Source: an uncultured Marvinbryantia sp. (GTDB lineage: Bacteria > Bacillota > Clostridia > Lachnospirales > Lachnospiraceae). From it: a stretch of 64,000 nucleotides of DNA. Of this stretch, positions 44,162 through 53,674 are shown piece by piece. The notes beneath the pieces are model-generated. The model worked only from the letters and a program-made list of their open reading frames with translations, ran no database searches and was not told where the DNA came from. The position numbers and the translations under genes are program-made. Location of the stretch: NCBI RefSeq assembly GCF_905201705.1, contig NZ_CAJKOX010000007.1, positions 62,001 to 126,000 on the forward strand, in the 5' to 3' direction. How positions within the stretch are numbered: position 1 is the stretch's first letter; each line of letters starts with the position of its first letter.

Positions 44162-45424
44162 ATGGAAGAATTACAGCTTTGTCTGGCAGATCCGACGGGC
44201 TGTCTGCAGGAGAGAGAGATTACTTCTATGATGGAAGAAAATGCAGATCTGCTGGAAAAGGTAAAAGAAGGGGAAGCGCAGTACAAAAACAGTCTGGGCT
44301 GGCTTCGGGTATCGGAGTGGGCAGGACAGGAATGGCTGAACCGCTACCAGGAGCTGGCGCAGGAGGTACGGCAGAAGGCGGATGTGCTGGTAGTGATCGG
44401 TATCGGCGGCTCGAATCAGGCTGCGCGGGCCGTAATCGACGCAATTGAGGAAAAGAGCAATGTACATATCATCTGGGCGGGAAATACCATTTCAGCCTAC
44501 AGCATCAGCAAGGTGCTGAAGGAGCTGGATGGCAAAAGCGTGTACATCAATGTCATTGCCAAGAATTTTGAAACGCTGGAGCCGGGGATCGGTTTCCGTG
44601 CCCTGCGTGTCTGGCTGCGCGGGCAGTACGGGGAATCATATGCGCAGCGCGTCATCTGTACGGGAACACAGGGAAGTCATCTGGAAGAGCTTAGCCGGGA
44701 GCACGGTTTTACGTTCCTGCCGTTTCCGGAGGATATCGGCGGAAGATTTACGGCGCTGTCACCGATCGGCCTGTTCCCGATGGCAGTGGCGGGTATGAAT
44801 ATCCAGGCGATGGCGGCTGGGGCAGCAGATATGGAAAAACGTCTGAAAACAGAGGACGCCACAGAAAATGTCGCGCTTCGCTATGCGGCGATCCGCAACC
44901 TGCTGTACCGGAAGGGCTATCGGATGGAAATGCTTTCCTTCTTTGAACCGCGTTTTTTCCGGTTTGCAAAGTGGTGGATGCAGCTGTTCGGCGAGAGTGA
45001 GGGAAAGGATAACAAGGGCCTGTATCCGCTGTTTGGAAATTTTTCTGAGGATCTGCATTCCATCGGACAATTCCTTCAGGACGGCAGCCCGATTATTTAC
45101 GAGCTGTTTCTGGAGGTACGCGATACCGGCGCCGCCTATATTTTGCGGAAGGATGATGTCGACGACCGTTTTGACTATTTAAATGGCAGAGATTTCAACG
45201 AGATCAATCAGGCGGCCTGTGAGGCGACGATCGAAGCGCATTCACAGAAATATCCGTGCCTGCGTCTCAGCGTGCCGGCGATTGATGAGAGAAGCTTTGG
45301 AATGCTGTTTTATTTTTTTGAATTTACCTGCTATCTCTCAGCGCGCATTCTGGGCGTCAATCCGTTTGATCAGCCCGGCGTTGAGGATTATAAGAAAAAC
45401 ATGTTCCGGACCCTTGGAAAATAA
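44162..45424 (+). CDS. pgi: Glucose-6-phosphate isomerase
   Basis: This is a 420-residue PGI, slightly short for the family. The phosphate-binding VVIGIGGSNQAARAV opens the SIS domain, followed by IWAGNTISAYSISKVL and GGRFTALSPIGLFPMAVAG, with the C-terminal catalytic Lys region near the end (GVEDYKKNMF). It interconverts glucose-6-P and fructose-6-P. It is the first gene of a run of four upper-glycolysis enzymes under one promoter, unlike the scattered housekeeping copies in most Clostridia. Confidence 0.92.
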   Translation: MEELQLCLADPTGCLQEREITSMMEENADLLEKVKEGEAQYKNSLGWLRVSEWAGQEWLNRYQELAQEVRQKADVLVVIGIGGSNQAARAVIDAIEEKSNVHIIWAGNTISAYSISKVLKELDGKSVYINVIAKNFETLEPGIGFRALRVWLRGQYGESYAQRVICTGTQGSHLEELSREHGFTFLPFPEDIGGRFTALSPIGLFPMAVAGMNIQAMAAGAADMEKRLKTEDATENVALRYAAIRNLLYRKGYRMEMLSFFEPRFFRFAKWWMQLFGESEGKDNKGLYPLFGNFSEDLHSIGQFLQDGSPIIYELFLEVRDTGAAYILRKDDVDDRFDYLNGRDFNEINQAACEATIEAHSQKYPCLRLSVPAIDERSFGMLFYFFEFTCYLSARILGVNPFDQPGVEDYKKNMFRTLGK

Positions 45425-45480
45425 TGAATGTCTATTCCACGCTGTGCGTGATAGAAAAAATATGTAGGAGGTAGAAAAGA

Positions 45481-46638
45481 ATGCCTTTAGTACCAATGAG
45501 AGCAATTTTAGATGCAACAGAAAAGTACAATTACGCCCAGGGAGCATTTAACGTAAATGCAGTCTGCCAGGCGAAAGCAGTGATCGAGGTGCACGAGATG
45601 TTCCGCAGTGCCGCGATTCTGCAGGGAGCAGATCTGGCAAATGCCTTTATGGGAGGACGTACTGATTTCGCAAACGGAACCCTGGAGGACAAGAAGATCG
45701 GTGCACAGAACATTGCAAACGCTGTAAAAAAATATGCGGAAAACAGCCCGATCCCGGTAGCGCTTCATCTCGACCATGGCAAGACGATGGAATCCTGCGT
45801 GGCAGCGATCGAGGGCGGCTATACGTCTGTTATGATCGACGGATCTTCCCTTCCGTTTGAGGAAAACATGGAGCTTACCCGCGAGGTTGTAAAATATGCC
45901 CATGAGCGCGGTGTCACGGTAGAAGGTGAGCTTGGCGTGCTGGCAGGCGTGGAGGATCATGTATTTGCAGCGACGTCCACCTATACAAATCCGATGGACG
46001 CGGTGAAATTCTTCAAGAATACCGGAGTGGACGCACTCGCGATCAGCTACGGAACAAAGCACGGCGCAAATAAGGGCAAGGACACGGTAATCCGCAAGGA
46101 AATTGCGATTGCGACCAAGGAATGCATGATGCATGAGGGCATCGAGGGCACGCTGGTAAGCCACGGCTCTTCCACCGTTCCGCAGTATATTGTCAGCGAG
46201 ATCAATGCGCTCGGCGGCGATATCCATGACGCATACGGCATCAAAAAGGAACAGCTGAAAGAGGTATCGAAGCTTGGCATCCGCAAGATTAACGTAGACA
46301 CGGATATTCGCCTTGCCGTTACCCGCAACCTGCGCGAGCTGTTTAAATACAATCCGTCCCTGCAGAACAGCGCATCTATCGGCGAGATCTATGAGCTGCT
46401 GTGCAAGAATCCGTCGGCCTTTGACCCGCGCGTATTCTTCCCGCCGATCATGGACACGGTAATGTACGGAAATGTACCGGATGAGGATGTCGCCCTGATC
46501 GTGGAATGCATCGAAAAGGGCGTACATGAGGTGGTTGGAACGCTGATCGTGGAATTTGACAGTGTGGGCAAGGCTCCGCTCATCGAAACGGTTTCTTTGG
46601 ATGAGATGGCAGAGCGCTATCGCAAGAAAGGAATTTAG
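45481..46638 (+). CDS. fba: Class II fructose-bisphosphate aldolase, long form
   Basis: This zinc-dependent aldolase has 385 residues. Signature motifs are ALHLDHGKTMESC (substrate Asp and zinc His), GELGVLAG with a metal Glu, SYGTKHGANKG, VSHGSSTVPQ (zinc His), and KINVDTDIRLAVTRNLREL. The HGSSTVPQ and IDTD-type features match the long CbbA/FbaA-like branch more than the 285-residue form typical of Clostridia. It splits fructose-1,6-bisphosphate into triose phosphates. TAGGAGG precedes the start. Confidence 0.9.
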   Translation: MPLVPMRAILDATEKYNYAQGAFNVNAVCQAKAVIEVHEMFRSAAILQGADLANAFMGGRTDFANGTLEDKKIGAQNIANAVKKYAENSPIPVALHLDHGKTMESCVAAIEGGYTSVMIDGSSLPFEENMELTREVVKYAHERGVTVEGELGVLAGVEDHVFAATSTYTNPMDAVKFFKNTGVDALAISYGTKHGANKGKDTVIRKEIAIATKECMMHEGIEGTLVSHGSSTVPQYIVSEINALGGDIHDAYGIKKEQLKEVSKLGIRKINVDTDIRLAVTRNLRELFKYNPSLQNSASIGEIYELLCKNPSAFDPRVFFPPIMDTVMYGNVPDEDVALIVECIEKGVHEVVGTLIVEFDSVGKAPLIETVSLDEMAERYRKKGI

Positions 46639-46640
46639 GC

Positions 46641-47804
46641 ATGGGAAAAAACATACTTGTGGCACATGGCGGCGGTCCGACAGCCGTAATAAATTGTTCT
46701 CTGCAGGGCGTGGTGGAAGCAGCGCGCGCTTCGGGCGAGGTAGATAAAATTTATGCGGCGCGCTTCGGCGCGGAGGGGATCCTGAAGGGCGATCTGATCG
46801 ACCTTACAGAGGTTCCGGCGGAGGTGATCGCGCGCCTTAAGGATACGCCGGCGTCAGCCATCGGCTCCTGCCGCAGAAAGCTGACGGAGGACGACTATCC
46901 GACCGTGATGGAGACCCTGAAAAAATTTGATATTGACTGCTTTTTTTATAACGGCGGAAATGACTCCATGGATACCTGCAATAAGGTAAACGAGCTTGCG
47001 CTGAAGGAGGGGCTTAATATCCGCGTGATCGGGATCCCGAAAACCATGGATAACGATCTGGATATCACGGATCATTGCCCGGGCTTTGGAAGTGCAGCGA
47101 GATATGCCGCGCAGAGTGCCTGCGAGCTGGCGCTGGACGCTTCCGGGCTTCCGATTCATGTAGTAGTGCTGGAGCTTATGGGACGCAATGCCGGATGGGT
47201 GACGGCGGCAAGTGCACTGGCAGCAAGACTTACCGACTGCGAGGTACTGACCTATCTGCCGGAGGTGCCGGTGGATGAGGAGAAGATGCTGGAGGATATC
47301 AGGAACGCTTATGCAAAGGGCAAAGGGCTTCTGGTGACAGTGAGCGAGGGCATCTGCGGGCTGAACGGAAAGCCGCTGGCGGACACCGGTATCGTGGACG
47401 GGTTCGGACATACCGTGCCGGGAGGAACCGCGCAGCATATTTCTGATATGATCATGCAAAAGCTGGGACTGAAATCCCGTGCGGAGAAGCCGGGACTTCT
47501 GGGACGCGCGAGCATTCCCTATGTATCTGAGACAGACCGAGAGGAAGCTTATGCAGTTGGAAAATATGCGCTGGAATCCGCATTAAAGGGCGAGAGCGGC
47601 TATATGGTGGCAATTAAAGCAGAGCGCACGCCGGAATACAAAACAGAGCTGTTCCTCGCTCCGCTTGACAAAGTGGCAAATGTGGAAAAGAAATTCCCGC
47701 TGGAGTGGATCGTGGATGGAAACAAGATTTCGGATGACTTCTTTGACTATGCAATGCCGCTGATGGGCGGCGGGTTTGACCAGTACGCATTACTGAGAAA
47801 GTGA
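46641..47804 (+). CDS. PPi-type 6-phosphofructokinase
   Basis: This is a 387-residue phosphofructokinase starting three bases after the aldolase. Motifs are GGGPTAVINCSLQG, FFYNGGNDSMDTC and PKTMDNDL. GGND plus PKTxDND (instead of GGDGS with Gly) indicates a pyrophosphate-linked or related group III enzyme, though the donor should be measured. A PPi-dependent enzyme would be reversible and spare ATP. Confidence 0.85.
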   Translation: MGKNILVAHGGGPTAVINCSLQGVVEAARASGEVDKIYAARFGAEGILKGDLIDLTEVPAEVIARLKDTPASAIGSCRRKLTEDDYPTVMETLKKFDIDCFFYNGGNDSMDTCNKVNELALKEGLNIRVIGIPKTMDNDLDITDHCPGFGSAARYAAQSACELALDASGLPIHVVVLELMGRNAGWVTAASALAARLTDCEVLTYLPEVPVDEEKMLEDIRNAYAKGKGLLVTVSEGICGLNGKPLADTGIVDGFGHTVPGGTAQHISDMIMQKLGLKSRAEKPGLLGRASIPYVSETDREEAYAVGKYALESALKGESGYMVAIKAERTPEYKTELFLAPLDKVANVEKKFPLEWIVDGNKISDDFFDYAMPLMGGGFDQYALLRK

Positions 47805-47812
47805 GAAAAATC

Positions 47813-48649
47813 ATGAAGCATATTTATTTAAATCTGAAACGCTTTGACGTCCCGACAGAGTTTGGCGGAGTGAACCGCCTGGCTCCGGTGGCCAGGTGGG
47901 GACAGACGATCGTGGAGAGCACCCAGGAGGCGCTGAAAAAATACGCGCCGGAGGAAGTGGAATTTGTGCAGTATCTGCCGGAGGCACATCTTTTGTCTGC
48001 TGTGGGAGCGCTGAGCGAAAACAGCCCCGTGCAGCTTGGCAGCCAGGGGGTATACCGCGCAGACACTGCGGTGGGCGGAAATTTTGGCGCTTTTACCACG
48101 AACCGTCCGGCGTCCATTGTAAAGGCGATGGGCTGCACGTCTGCCCTGATCGGACATTGTGAGGAGCGCAATGACAAAAAGAGCATCCTTGCAGAAGCGG
48201 GCGTGACCGATGCAGGCGCTGTGAACCGCCTGCTGAACCAGGAAATCCGCTGTGCGCAGGAGGCAGGTCTATCCGTATTGTACTGCATTGGCGAGACAGG
48301 CGAAGAGCAGCCGCAATGGGAAGAGGTGCTCGGGAAACAGCTTTCCGAAGGTCTGGATGGGGTTGATAAGAACCGGGTCGTTATTGCATACGAGCCGGTA
48401 TGGAGCATCGGACCGGGCAAAACTCCGGCGGATAAGCCATATATCCAGAAAATCGCCCGTTTTGTGAAGGAATGCACGGGCGGCATGGACGTGGTTTACG
48501 GAGGCGGGCTGAAGGCGGACAATGCCGCTATGCTGGCGTCTGTTCCGGAAATTGACGGCGGTCTGATCGCATTAACGCGCTTTACAGGAGAGATTGGATT
48601 CTATCCGGAGGAATATCTGGAGATTATCCGTCTTTACCTGGGAAGATAA
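47813..48649 (+). CDS. Divergent triose-phosphate isomerase family protein
   Basis: This is a TIM-barrel isomerase of about 278 residues. The catalytic triad is kept: Lys9 in LNLKRFD (canonical enzymes have NWKMN), His in IGHCEERN, and Glu in AYEPVWSIG. The late phosphate loop is VVYGGGLKADN. The altered first motif and longer N-terminal loop set it apart from housekeeping TpiA. Paralogues of this kind can act on other sugar phosphates, such as tetrulose phosphates. GTG 47801 (overlapping the upstream stop) is an alternative start; I chose ATG 47813 by comparison with family N-termini. Confidence 0.82.
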   Translation: MKHIYLNLKRFDVPTEFGGVNRLAPVARWGQTIVESTQEALKKYAPEEVEFVQYLPEAHLLSAVGALSENSPVQLGSQGVYRADTAVGGNFGAFTTNRPASIVKAMGCTSALIGHCEERNDKKSILAEAGVTDAGAVNRLLNQEIRCAQEAGLSVLYCIGETGEEQPQWEEVLGKQLSEGLDGVDKNRVVIAYEPVWSIGPGKTPADKPYIQKIARFVKECTGGMDVVYGGGLKADNAAMLASVPEIDGGLIALTRFTGEIGFYPEEYLEIIRLYLGR

Positions 48650-48674
48650 AAATGGATAGGGAAAGGAGAAACCC

Positions 48675-50162
48675 ATGAAACATTTTGATTTTGAGTATGG
48701 CGCAGGTACCATGGGAGCAGAGCTGCCGGATAATACCGACGTCTTTATTCCGGGTGTGACGGTGGAAGACCCCGCGTATATTCCGGAGGAAGAGCTGGAG
48801 GCTGCCTATATGGAGAGCCTGCACAATCCGATCGGTATGAAGCCGGTGACAGAGCTTGCGCACAAGGGCAGTAAGGTCGTGTTCGTAGTGCCGGACCGCG
48901 TAAAGGGCGGTGAGCAGGCGACCAGCCACCGCAAGCTGTCCATTAAGTATCTGCTGAGAGAGCTGTACAGCGTCGGCGTGGAGAAGAAAGATATCCTCTT
49001 TATCATCTCGAATGGTCTGCATCCGCGCAGCACCGCCGGGGATGCGAAGGCGCTGTTCGGAGAGGAAATCTATAATGACTTCTGGTACAGCGGACAGATC
49101 ATCAGCCATGACTCCGAGGACATGGAGCATATGGTTGACCTGGGCCTGACCGACCGCGGGGATCCGGTGTGGATGAACAAATTCGTGTATGAATGCGACC
49201 TGCCGATCCTGATCGGACATGTGCAGGGAAATCCGTACGGAGGCTATTCGGGCGGCTACAAGCACAGCGCGACCGGTATTACAAACTGGAAGAGTATTGC
49301 GAGCCACCACGTTCCGTCCGTTATGCACCGCGCAGATTTTACCCCGGTAAACGGCGGAAGTCTGATGCGTGATAAGTTTAATGAAATCAGTATGAAGATG
49401 GAAGAGTGTATGGGACATCCGTTCTTCTGCTGCGATGCCGTACTGGATTCCAGGAGCCGTCAGATCGCTATTTTTTCCGGCTACGCAAAAGAGATGATGC
49501 CGATGAGCTGGAAGGTGGCGGATAAGCGCACCTACGTCCACTGGGCGGAAAAGAAATATGATGTGCTGGTATTTGGAATGCCGCAGAAATTTCATTACGG
49601 CGACGGGATGGGCACCAACCCGATCATGATGATGCAGGCGCTGTCTGCACAGGTACTGCGCTTCAAGCGTGTGATGAGCGATCACTGCGTGATCATTTGC
49701 TCCAGTCTCTGCAACGGCTTCTTCAATGACGATAAGTGGCCGTATCTGCGGGAATGCTACGAGTGGTTCCAGAGAGATCAGATGAACGAGCTGCCGGATA
49801 TGGACCGTCTGGGCGAATATTTTGCGACGAATGAGGAATATGTGCGCAAATACCGTTTCGCGAATGCGTTCCATCCGTTCCACGGCTTTTCCATGATGAG
49901 CTGCGGCCATATCGCCGAGATAAACACCAGCGCGATTTATATCGTCGGCGCGGAGAATCCGGGCTACGCAAGAGGCATGGGACTGAAAACGAGAGCGACC
50001 TTTGAGGAAGCGCTGGCAGATGCGAAAAAGAAATTTGTCGGTGAGGAACCGAATATTCTTGCACTCCCGCTTACCTTTAAGACGGCAGCCGTTCACTTGT
50101 GCATGAAGAATCCGCAGGAGGACTGCATGGATGAATATGGAAATCATCCGTGCTGCGGGTAA
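48675..50162 (+). CDS. LarA-like nickel-pincer racemase/epimerase homologue (DUF2088)
   Basis: This 495-residue protein resembles the lactate racemase family, whose members racemise or epimerise alpha-hydroxy acids using the nickel-pincer cofactor. The pincer-attachment lysine is probably Lys196 in GGYSGGYKHSATG, with conserved histidines in SNGLHPRST (116), SHDSEDM and SHHVPS. It is longer than the roughly 425-residue LarA, so a different alpha-hydroxy acid is plausible. The cofactor genes larB, larC and larE are not in this window. It lies between the glycolytic genes and an ABC importer, in the same direction, with AAAGGAG upstream. Confidence 0.8.
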   Translation: MKHFDFEYGAGTMGAELPDNTDVFIPGVTVEDPAYIPEEELEAAYMESLHNPIGMKPVTELAHKGSKVVFVVPDRVKGGEQATSHRKLSIKYLLRELYSVGVEKKDILFIISNGLHPRSTAGDAKALFGEEIYNDFWYSGQIISHDSEDMEHMVDLGLTDRGDPVWMNKFVYECDLPILIGHVQGNPYGGYSGGYKHSATGITNWKSIASHHVPSVMHRADFTPVNGGSLMRDKFNEISMKMEECMGHPFFCCDAVLDSRSRQIAIFSGYAKEMMPMSWKVADKRTYVHWAEKKYDVLVFGMPQKFHYGDGMGTNPIMMMQALSAQVLRFKRVMSDHCVIICSSLCNGFFNDDKWPYLRECYEWFQRDQMNELPDMDRLGEYFATNEEYVRKYRFANAFHPFHGFSMMSCGHIAEINTSAIYIVGAENPGYARGMGLKTRATFEEALADAKKKFVGEEPNILALPLTFKTAAVHLCMKNPQEDCMDEYGNHPCCG

Positions 50163-50215
50163 CTACAAATGATGAAAATACAAAGCAAAAAGCTTTGAAA
50201 AAAAGGAGGAAAATC

Positions 50216-51766
50216 ATGAAGAAAAAAGTTTTGGCAATGGCATTGGCACTTAGTCTCACCGCAGGCATGTTTGCAGGCACGACGACGGTGAGCGCGGCAG
50301 GCGACGGCGTGCTGGATATCGGCTACGGCACCGCAATTGATTCTCTGACACCGTTTCGTGCCAGGACCGGGCGGGAGTCGCCGTATCTGAAGAACATGTA
50401 TGAATTCCTCGGCGTATACAACTCTGATCTGGAGATGGAGCCCTGGGCGGCGAAGAGCTGGAGCACAGAGGATAATATGACATATGAAATAGAAATATGG
50501 GACAATATGACGGATTCTGCAGGAAACCATATTACGGCGTCAGATATTGTATGGTTTATGGAGGAATCAAAAGAACGGGCATTGAATCCGACCTGGACAA
50601 AGGTGGAGAGCGTGGAGCAGACAGGGGATTATACTCTGAAGGTCACGCTGAATGCTGATCAGATCGGTGCTTTTGAAGATGTTTTATACGATACTTATGT
50701 AGTTTCACAGGCGGCGTTTGAGGCGAGTGCAGATGAATTTGCGACGTCAATTATCTCTACTTCCGCATATGAGGTGACAGAATTTACGGCTTCCTCTACA
50801 CTTTCCTTCGATAAGAGAGATGACTACTGGCAGGATATAGAGCAGCTTCCGGAGTGTGTGCGCCCAATGGTAGATAAGGTGACTTACCGCACAATTACAG
50901 AGGCTTCCCAGATGGGAATCGCACTGGAGACAGGTGAAATTGATATCTGTCTGCGCATGGATAATTCCACAGGCGTGCAGTTTATCGATAACCCGGATTA
51001 CACGGTAGAGCTGAGCGACGGCAACCAGGGATGGGAGCTGTTCTTCTCCGGCGCTGAGAGCAGACCGGTAGGTGAAAATCAGCTTCTTCGTCAGGCAATC
51101 TGCTATGCGATCGACACAGAGGGTATGGTAGCCGGTCTCTGCCAGGGCGCAGAATACGGCGACAAGATGGCGGATGTCTGCACACCGCGTCACATCGGCT
51201 ACAATGAAGCATGGGAGTCAGAAGAGTATTACAATTATGATCCGGAAAAGGCTAAGGAACTGGTAGCAGAATCCGGATATAACGGAGAGGAACTTTCGAT
51301 TCTTACGTCATCCAGTACGTTCAATTCACGTATGGCACAGATGATCCAGGCTTACTGTGCAGCAGTAGGTATTAACGTGACACTTGATATCCGTGAGATG
51401 GCACAGGTTACAGCGATCCGTCTGGACGGTACCCAGTATGATATGTTTATTAATACTATCGGCGGAACATACTGCTCCGACCACTGGTCTATCCGTTACG
51501 ATCCGAATGCGTATGCAACAGGCGATGCTACCAGCCGTCATGATGAGACGCTGGCGGAGATGCTGTATAGCACCTGGACGCGCGAAGGCTACACACAGGA
51601 AAACATTGATGCTGTTCATAATTACATTAAGGATACAGCGATTGCTTACGGTATGATCAATCCCAAATTCTTCAGTGTATGGAGAAATGATGCCGGCCTG
51701 GAGAATGAGGTTCTGGAATTTGCCGGATATATCATGCCGACAGCTTCCACATGGACAGGTATTTAA
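50216..51766 (+). CDS. Dpp/Opp-family ABC transporter substrate-binding protein
   Basis: This is a 516-residue family 5 binding protein from ATG 50216 (AAAAGGAGG upstream). It has a signal peptide (KKKVLAMALALSLTAGMFAG...VSA) but no lipobox cysteine. The mature protein begins GDGVLDIGYGTAIDSLTPF and has the typical SBP_bac_5 regions DYTLKVTLNA and LRQAICYAIDTEGMV. Family 5 proteins bind peptides, but also oligosaccharides, opines or nickel chelates. The sugar genes here favour a carbohydrate ligand. It is clearly paralogous to the protein encoded at 59109. Four transporter genes follow. Confidence 0.9.
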   Translation: MKKKVLAMALALSLTAGMFAGTTTVSAAGDGVLDIGYGTAIDSLTPFRARTGRESPYLKNMYEFLGVYNSDLEMEPWAAKSWSTEDNMTYEIEIWDNMTDSAGNHITASDIVWFMEESKERALNPTWTKVESVEQTGDYTLKVTLNADQIGAFEDVLYDTYVVSQAAFEASADEFATSIISTSAYEVTEFTASSTLSFDKRDDYWQDIEQLPECVRPMVDKVTYRTITEASQMGIALETGEIDICLRMDNSTGVQFIDNPDYTVELSDGNQGWELFFSGAESRPVGENQLLRQAICYAIDTEGMVAGLCQGAEYGDKMADVCTPRHIGYNEAWESEEYYNYDPEKAKELVAESGYNGEELSILTSSSTFNSRMAQMIQAYCAAVGINVTLDIREMAQVTAIRLDGTQYDMFINTIGGTYCSDHWSIRYDPNAYATGDATSRHDETLAEMLYSTWTREGYTQENIDAVHNYIKDTAIAYGMINPKFFSVWRNDAGLENEVLEFAGYIMPTASTWTGI

Positions 51767-51834
51767 GATCGGGTAAATTGGCGTGCGGGAGGCAGGACGT
51801 CTCCCGCACAAGCTGTATAATGGAGGATGTGTGA

Positions 51835-52803
51835 ATGGGAAAATATATAGCAAAACGAATTTTATGGATGATTCCCATCGTTCTGGGTGTTGCGATCCTG
51901 GTATTTACTTTAATGACTTTCTGTCCGGGCGATCCGGCAGCAACGATCCTCGGAAGCACTGCGACAGAAGTGGAACTGGCAGCAAAGAGAGAGGAGCTGG
52001 GCCTGAATGATCCCTTTATCGTTCGTCTGGCAGATTATCTGAGTGATGTTTTTATTCATTTTGATCTTGGAAAATCCTGGATCACCAATGTAGACATTAT
52101 GGAGTCTATTATAGAACGCTTACCGCGTACTCTGATACTGACGCTGGTAACAATGCTGATCTCTTTTGGTCTTGGCATTCCGCTTGGCGTTTTTGCGGCG
52201 ACGCATCAGAACCGCTGGCAGGACAGCCTTTCCATGGTGATCGCTCTGGTCGGCGTATCTATTCCGAATTTCTGGCTGGCGCTGCTTTTGATCATTTTGT
52301 TTTCTGTTAATCTTGGGTGGCTACCGGCGATGGGTATTGAAGCGGGGCTGAAATCTTATATTCTGCCTGCCCTTTCCGGATGCATGGGCGGTCTTGCCAC
52401 CTGTGCAAGACAGACGCGCTCGTCGATGCTGGATGTTATCCGTGCAGATTATATTACGACCGCGCGCTCCAAGGGCGTGCCGGAGGGAACCGTTATCATG
52501 AAGCACGCGCTGAAAAACGGACTGATCCCGATCATCACCATGATGGGAAGTACCTTTGGGCATCTTCTGGGAGGCATGGTTATCATTGAATCCATATTTT
52601 CTCTTCCGGGTATGGGAACCTATATTATCGGCGCTGTTAATAACCGTGATTACCCGATCGTACAGGGAGGAACGATTTTCCTTGCTATTTCTTTCAGTTT
52701 CTGCATGCTGCTCGTTGACCTTATGTATGCTGCCGTTGATCCCCGTATCAAAGCGCAGTATGCTTCCGCGAAGAAAGTGAAGAAGGGGAAAGAGAATGGC
52801 TAA
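51835..52803 (+). CDS. Dpp/Opp-family permease, DppB type
   Basis: This is a 322-residue permease with six TM segments. The N-terminal MGKYIAKRILWMIPIVLGVAI and the conserved loop RQTRSSMLDVIRADYITTARSKGVPE identify the DppB/OppB class. It overlaps the next gene by eight bases. Confidence 0.95.
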   Translation: MGKYIAKRILWMIPIVLGVAILVFTLMTFCPGDPAATILGSTATEVELAAKREELGLNDPFIVRLADYLSDVFIHFDLGKSWITNVDIMESIIERLPRTLILTLVTMLISFGLGIPLGVFAATHQNRWQDSLSMVIALVGVSIPNFWLALLLIILFSVNLGWLPAMGIEAGLKSYILPALSGCMGGLATCARQTRSSMLDVIRADYITTARSKGVPEGTVIMKHALKNGLIPIITMMGSTFGHLLGGMVIIESIFSLPGMGTYIIGAVNNRDYPIVQGGTIFLAISFSFCMLLVDLMYAAVDPRIKAQYASAKKVKKGKENG

Positions 52804-53659
52804 GACGAAGACAAAGAAGAAAAGTGAATTTGCAAGAATTATGAGACAGCTCAGCAAGAACAAGCTGGCTATGCTGGGATTGATTATTTTTATTATTGAG
52901 GTTGTTCTGGCTATTCTGGCGCCTTATATTGCGCCTTACAAGTACGATGCAATGGATATGACGCAGATGTTTGCCCTGCCTTCTGCGCAGCATTTCTTTG
53001 GCTGTGATGATATGGGGCGCGATATTTTCAGTCGTATTCTCTATGGAGCGAAATATTCCATTTCCATTGGTATCCTGGCAATTCTTCTGGCGACTGTGAT
53101 CGGCATGTTTATCGGAGCGGTTGCCGGTTATTTTGGCGGCTGGGTGGACAACCTGATCATGCGTCTTCTGGACGTTATTCAGGCGATTCCGGGTATGCTG
53201 ATGATGATCGTTATTTCCGCAGTGCTGGGGCCTGGCTATATCAATACGATTATTGCGATGGCGTTCGGGTCGATTCCCGGTATGGCGCGCATGCTGCGTG
53301 CCCAGATGCTCAAGGAGCGCGGAAACGAATATATTGAAGCTTCTACTTCGATTAACTGCAGCACGCCGAGAATCATTATAAGTCATCTGATCCCAAACTG
53401 TATGTCGCCGATCATTGTGCAGGCGACCATGGGCGTTGCGCAGACAATTACACTGGCAGCAGGTCTTAGCTTTATCGGTCTTGGCATTCAGCCGCCGATC
53501 CCGGAGTGGGGCGCAATGCTTTCCAGCGCGCGTCAGTTTATTCGTATGTATCCCCATCTGGTTATTTTCCCGGGACTTGCGATCGCTGTTACCGTGCTTG
53601 CGCTGAACCTTCTGGGAGACGGTCTGCGCGATGCTCTGGACCCGAAGCTGAAAAATTAA
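52796..53659 (+). CDS. Dpp/Opp-family permease, DppC type
   Basis: This is a 287-residue permease with the DppC-type N-terminus (a cytoplasmic segment then LAMLGLIIFIIEVVLAILAP), HFFGCDDMGRDIFSRILYGAK, and the EAA-like loop RAQMLKERGNEYIEAST. It pairs with the DppB protein. Confidence 0.95.
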   Translation: MAKTKTKKKSEFARIMRQLSKNKLAMLGLIIFIIEVVLAILAPYIAPYKYDAMDMTQMFALPSAQHFFGCDDMGRDIFSRILYGAKYSISIGILAILLATVIGMFIGAVAGYFGGWVDNLIMRLLDVIQAIPGMLMMIVISAVLGPGYINTIIAMAFGSIPGMARMLRAQMLKERGNEYIEASTSINCSTPRIIISHLIPNCMSPIIVQATMGVAQTITLAAGLSFIGLGIQPPIPEWGAMLSSARQFIRMYPHLVIFPGLAIAVTVLALNLLGDGLRDALDPKLKN

Positions 53660-53674
53660 GGGAGGAGACTTGAT

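Noticed and set aside
45508..46665. A 385-codon minus-strand open frame opposite the aldolase gene
   Set aside because: Its equal length to the aldolase is chance from low stop frequency in the antisense frame; there is no RBS or recognisable fold.
44162..48649. Sulfoglycolysis (sulfo-EMP) as the meaning of the four-gene module
   Set aside because: The aldolase and kinase are not of the usual sulfo-EMP types, and no sulfoquinovosidase or sulfolactaldehyde reductase is present.
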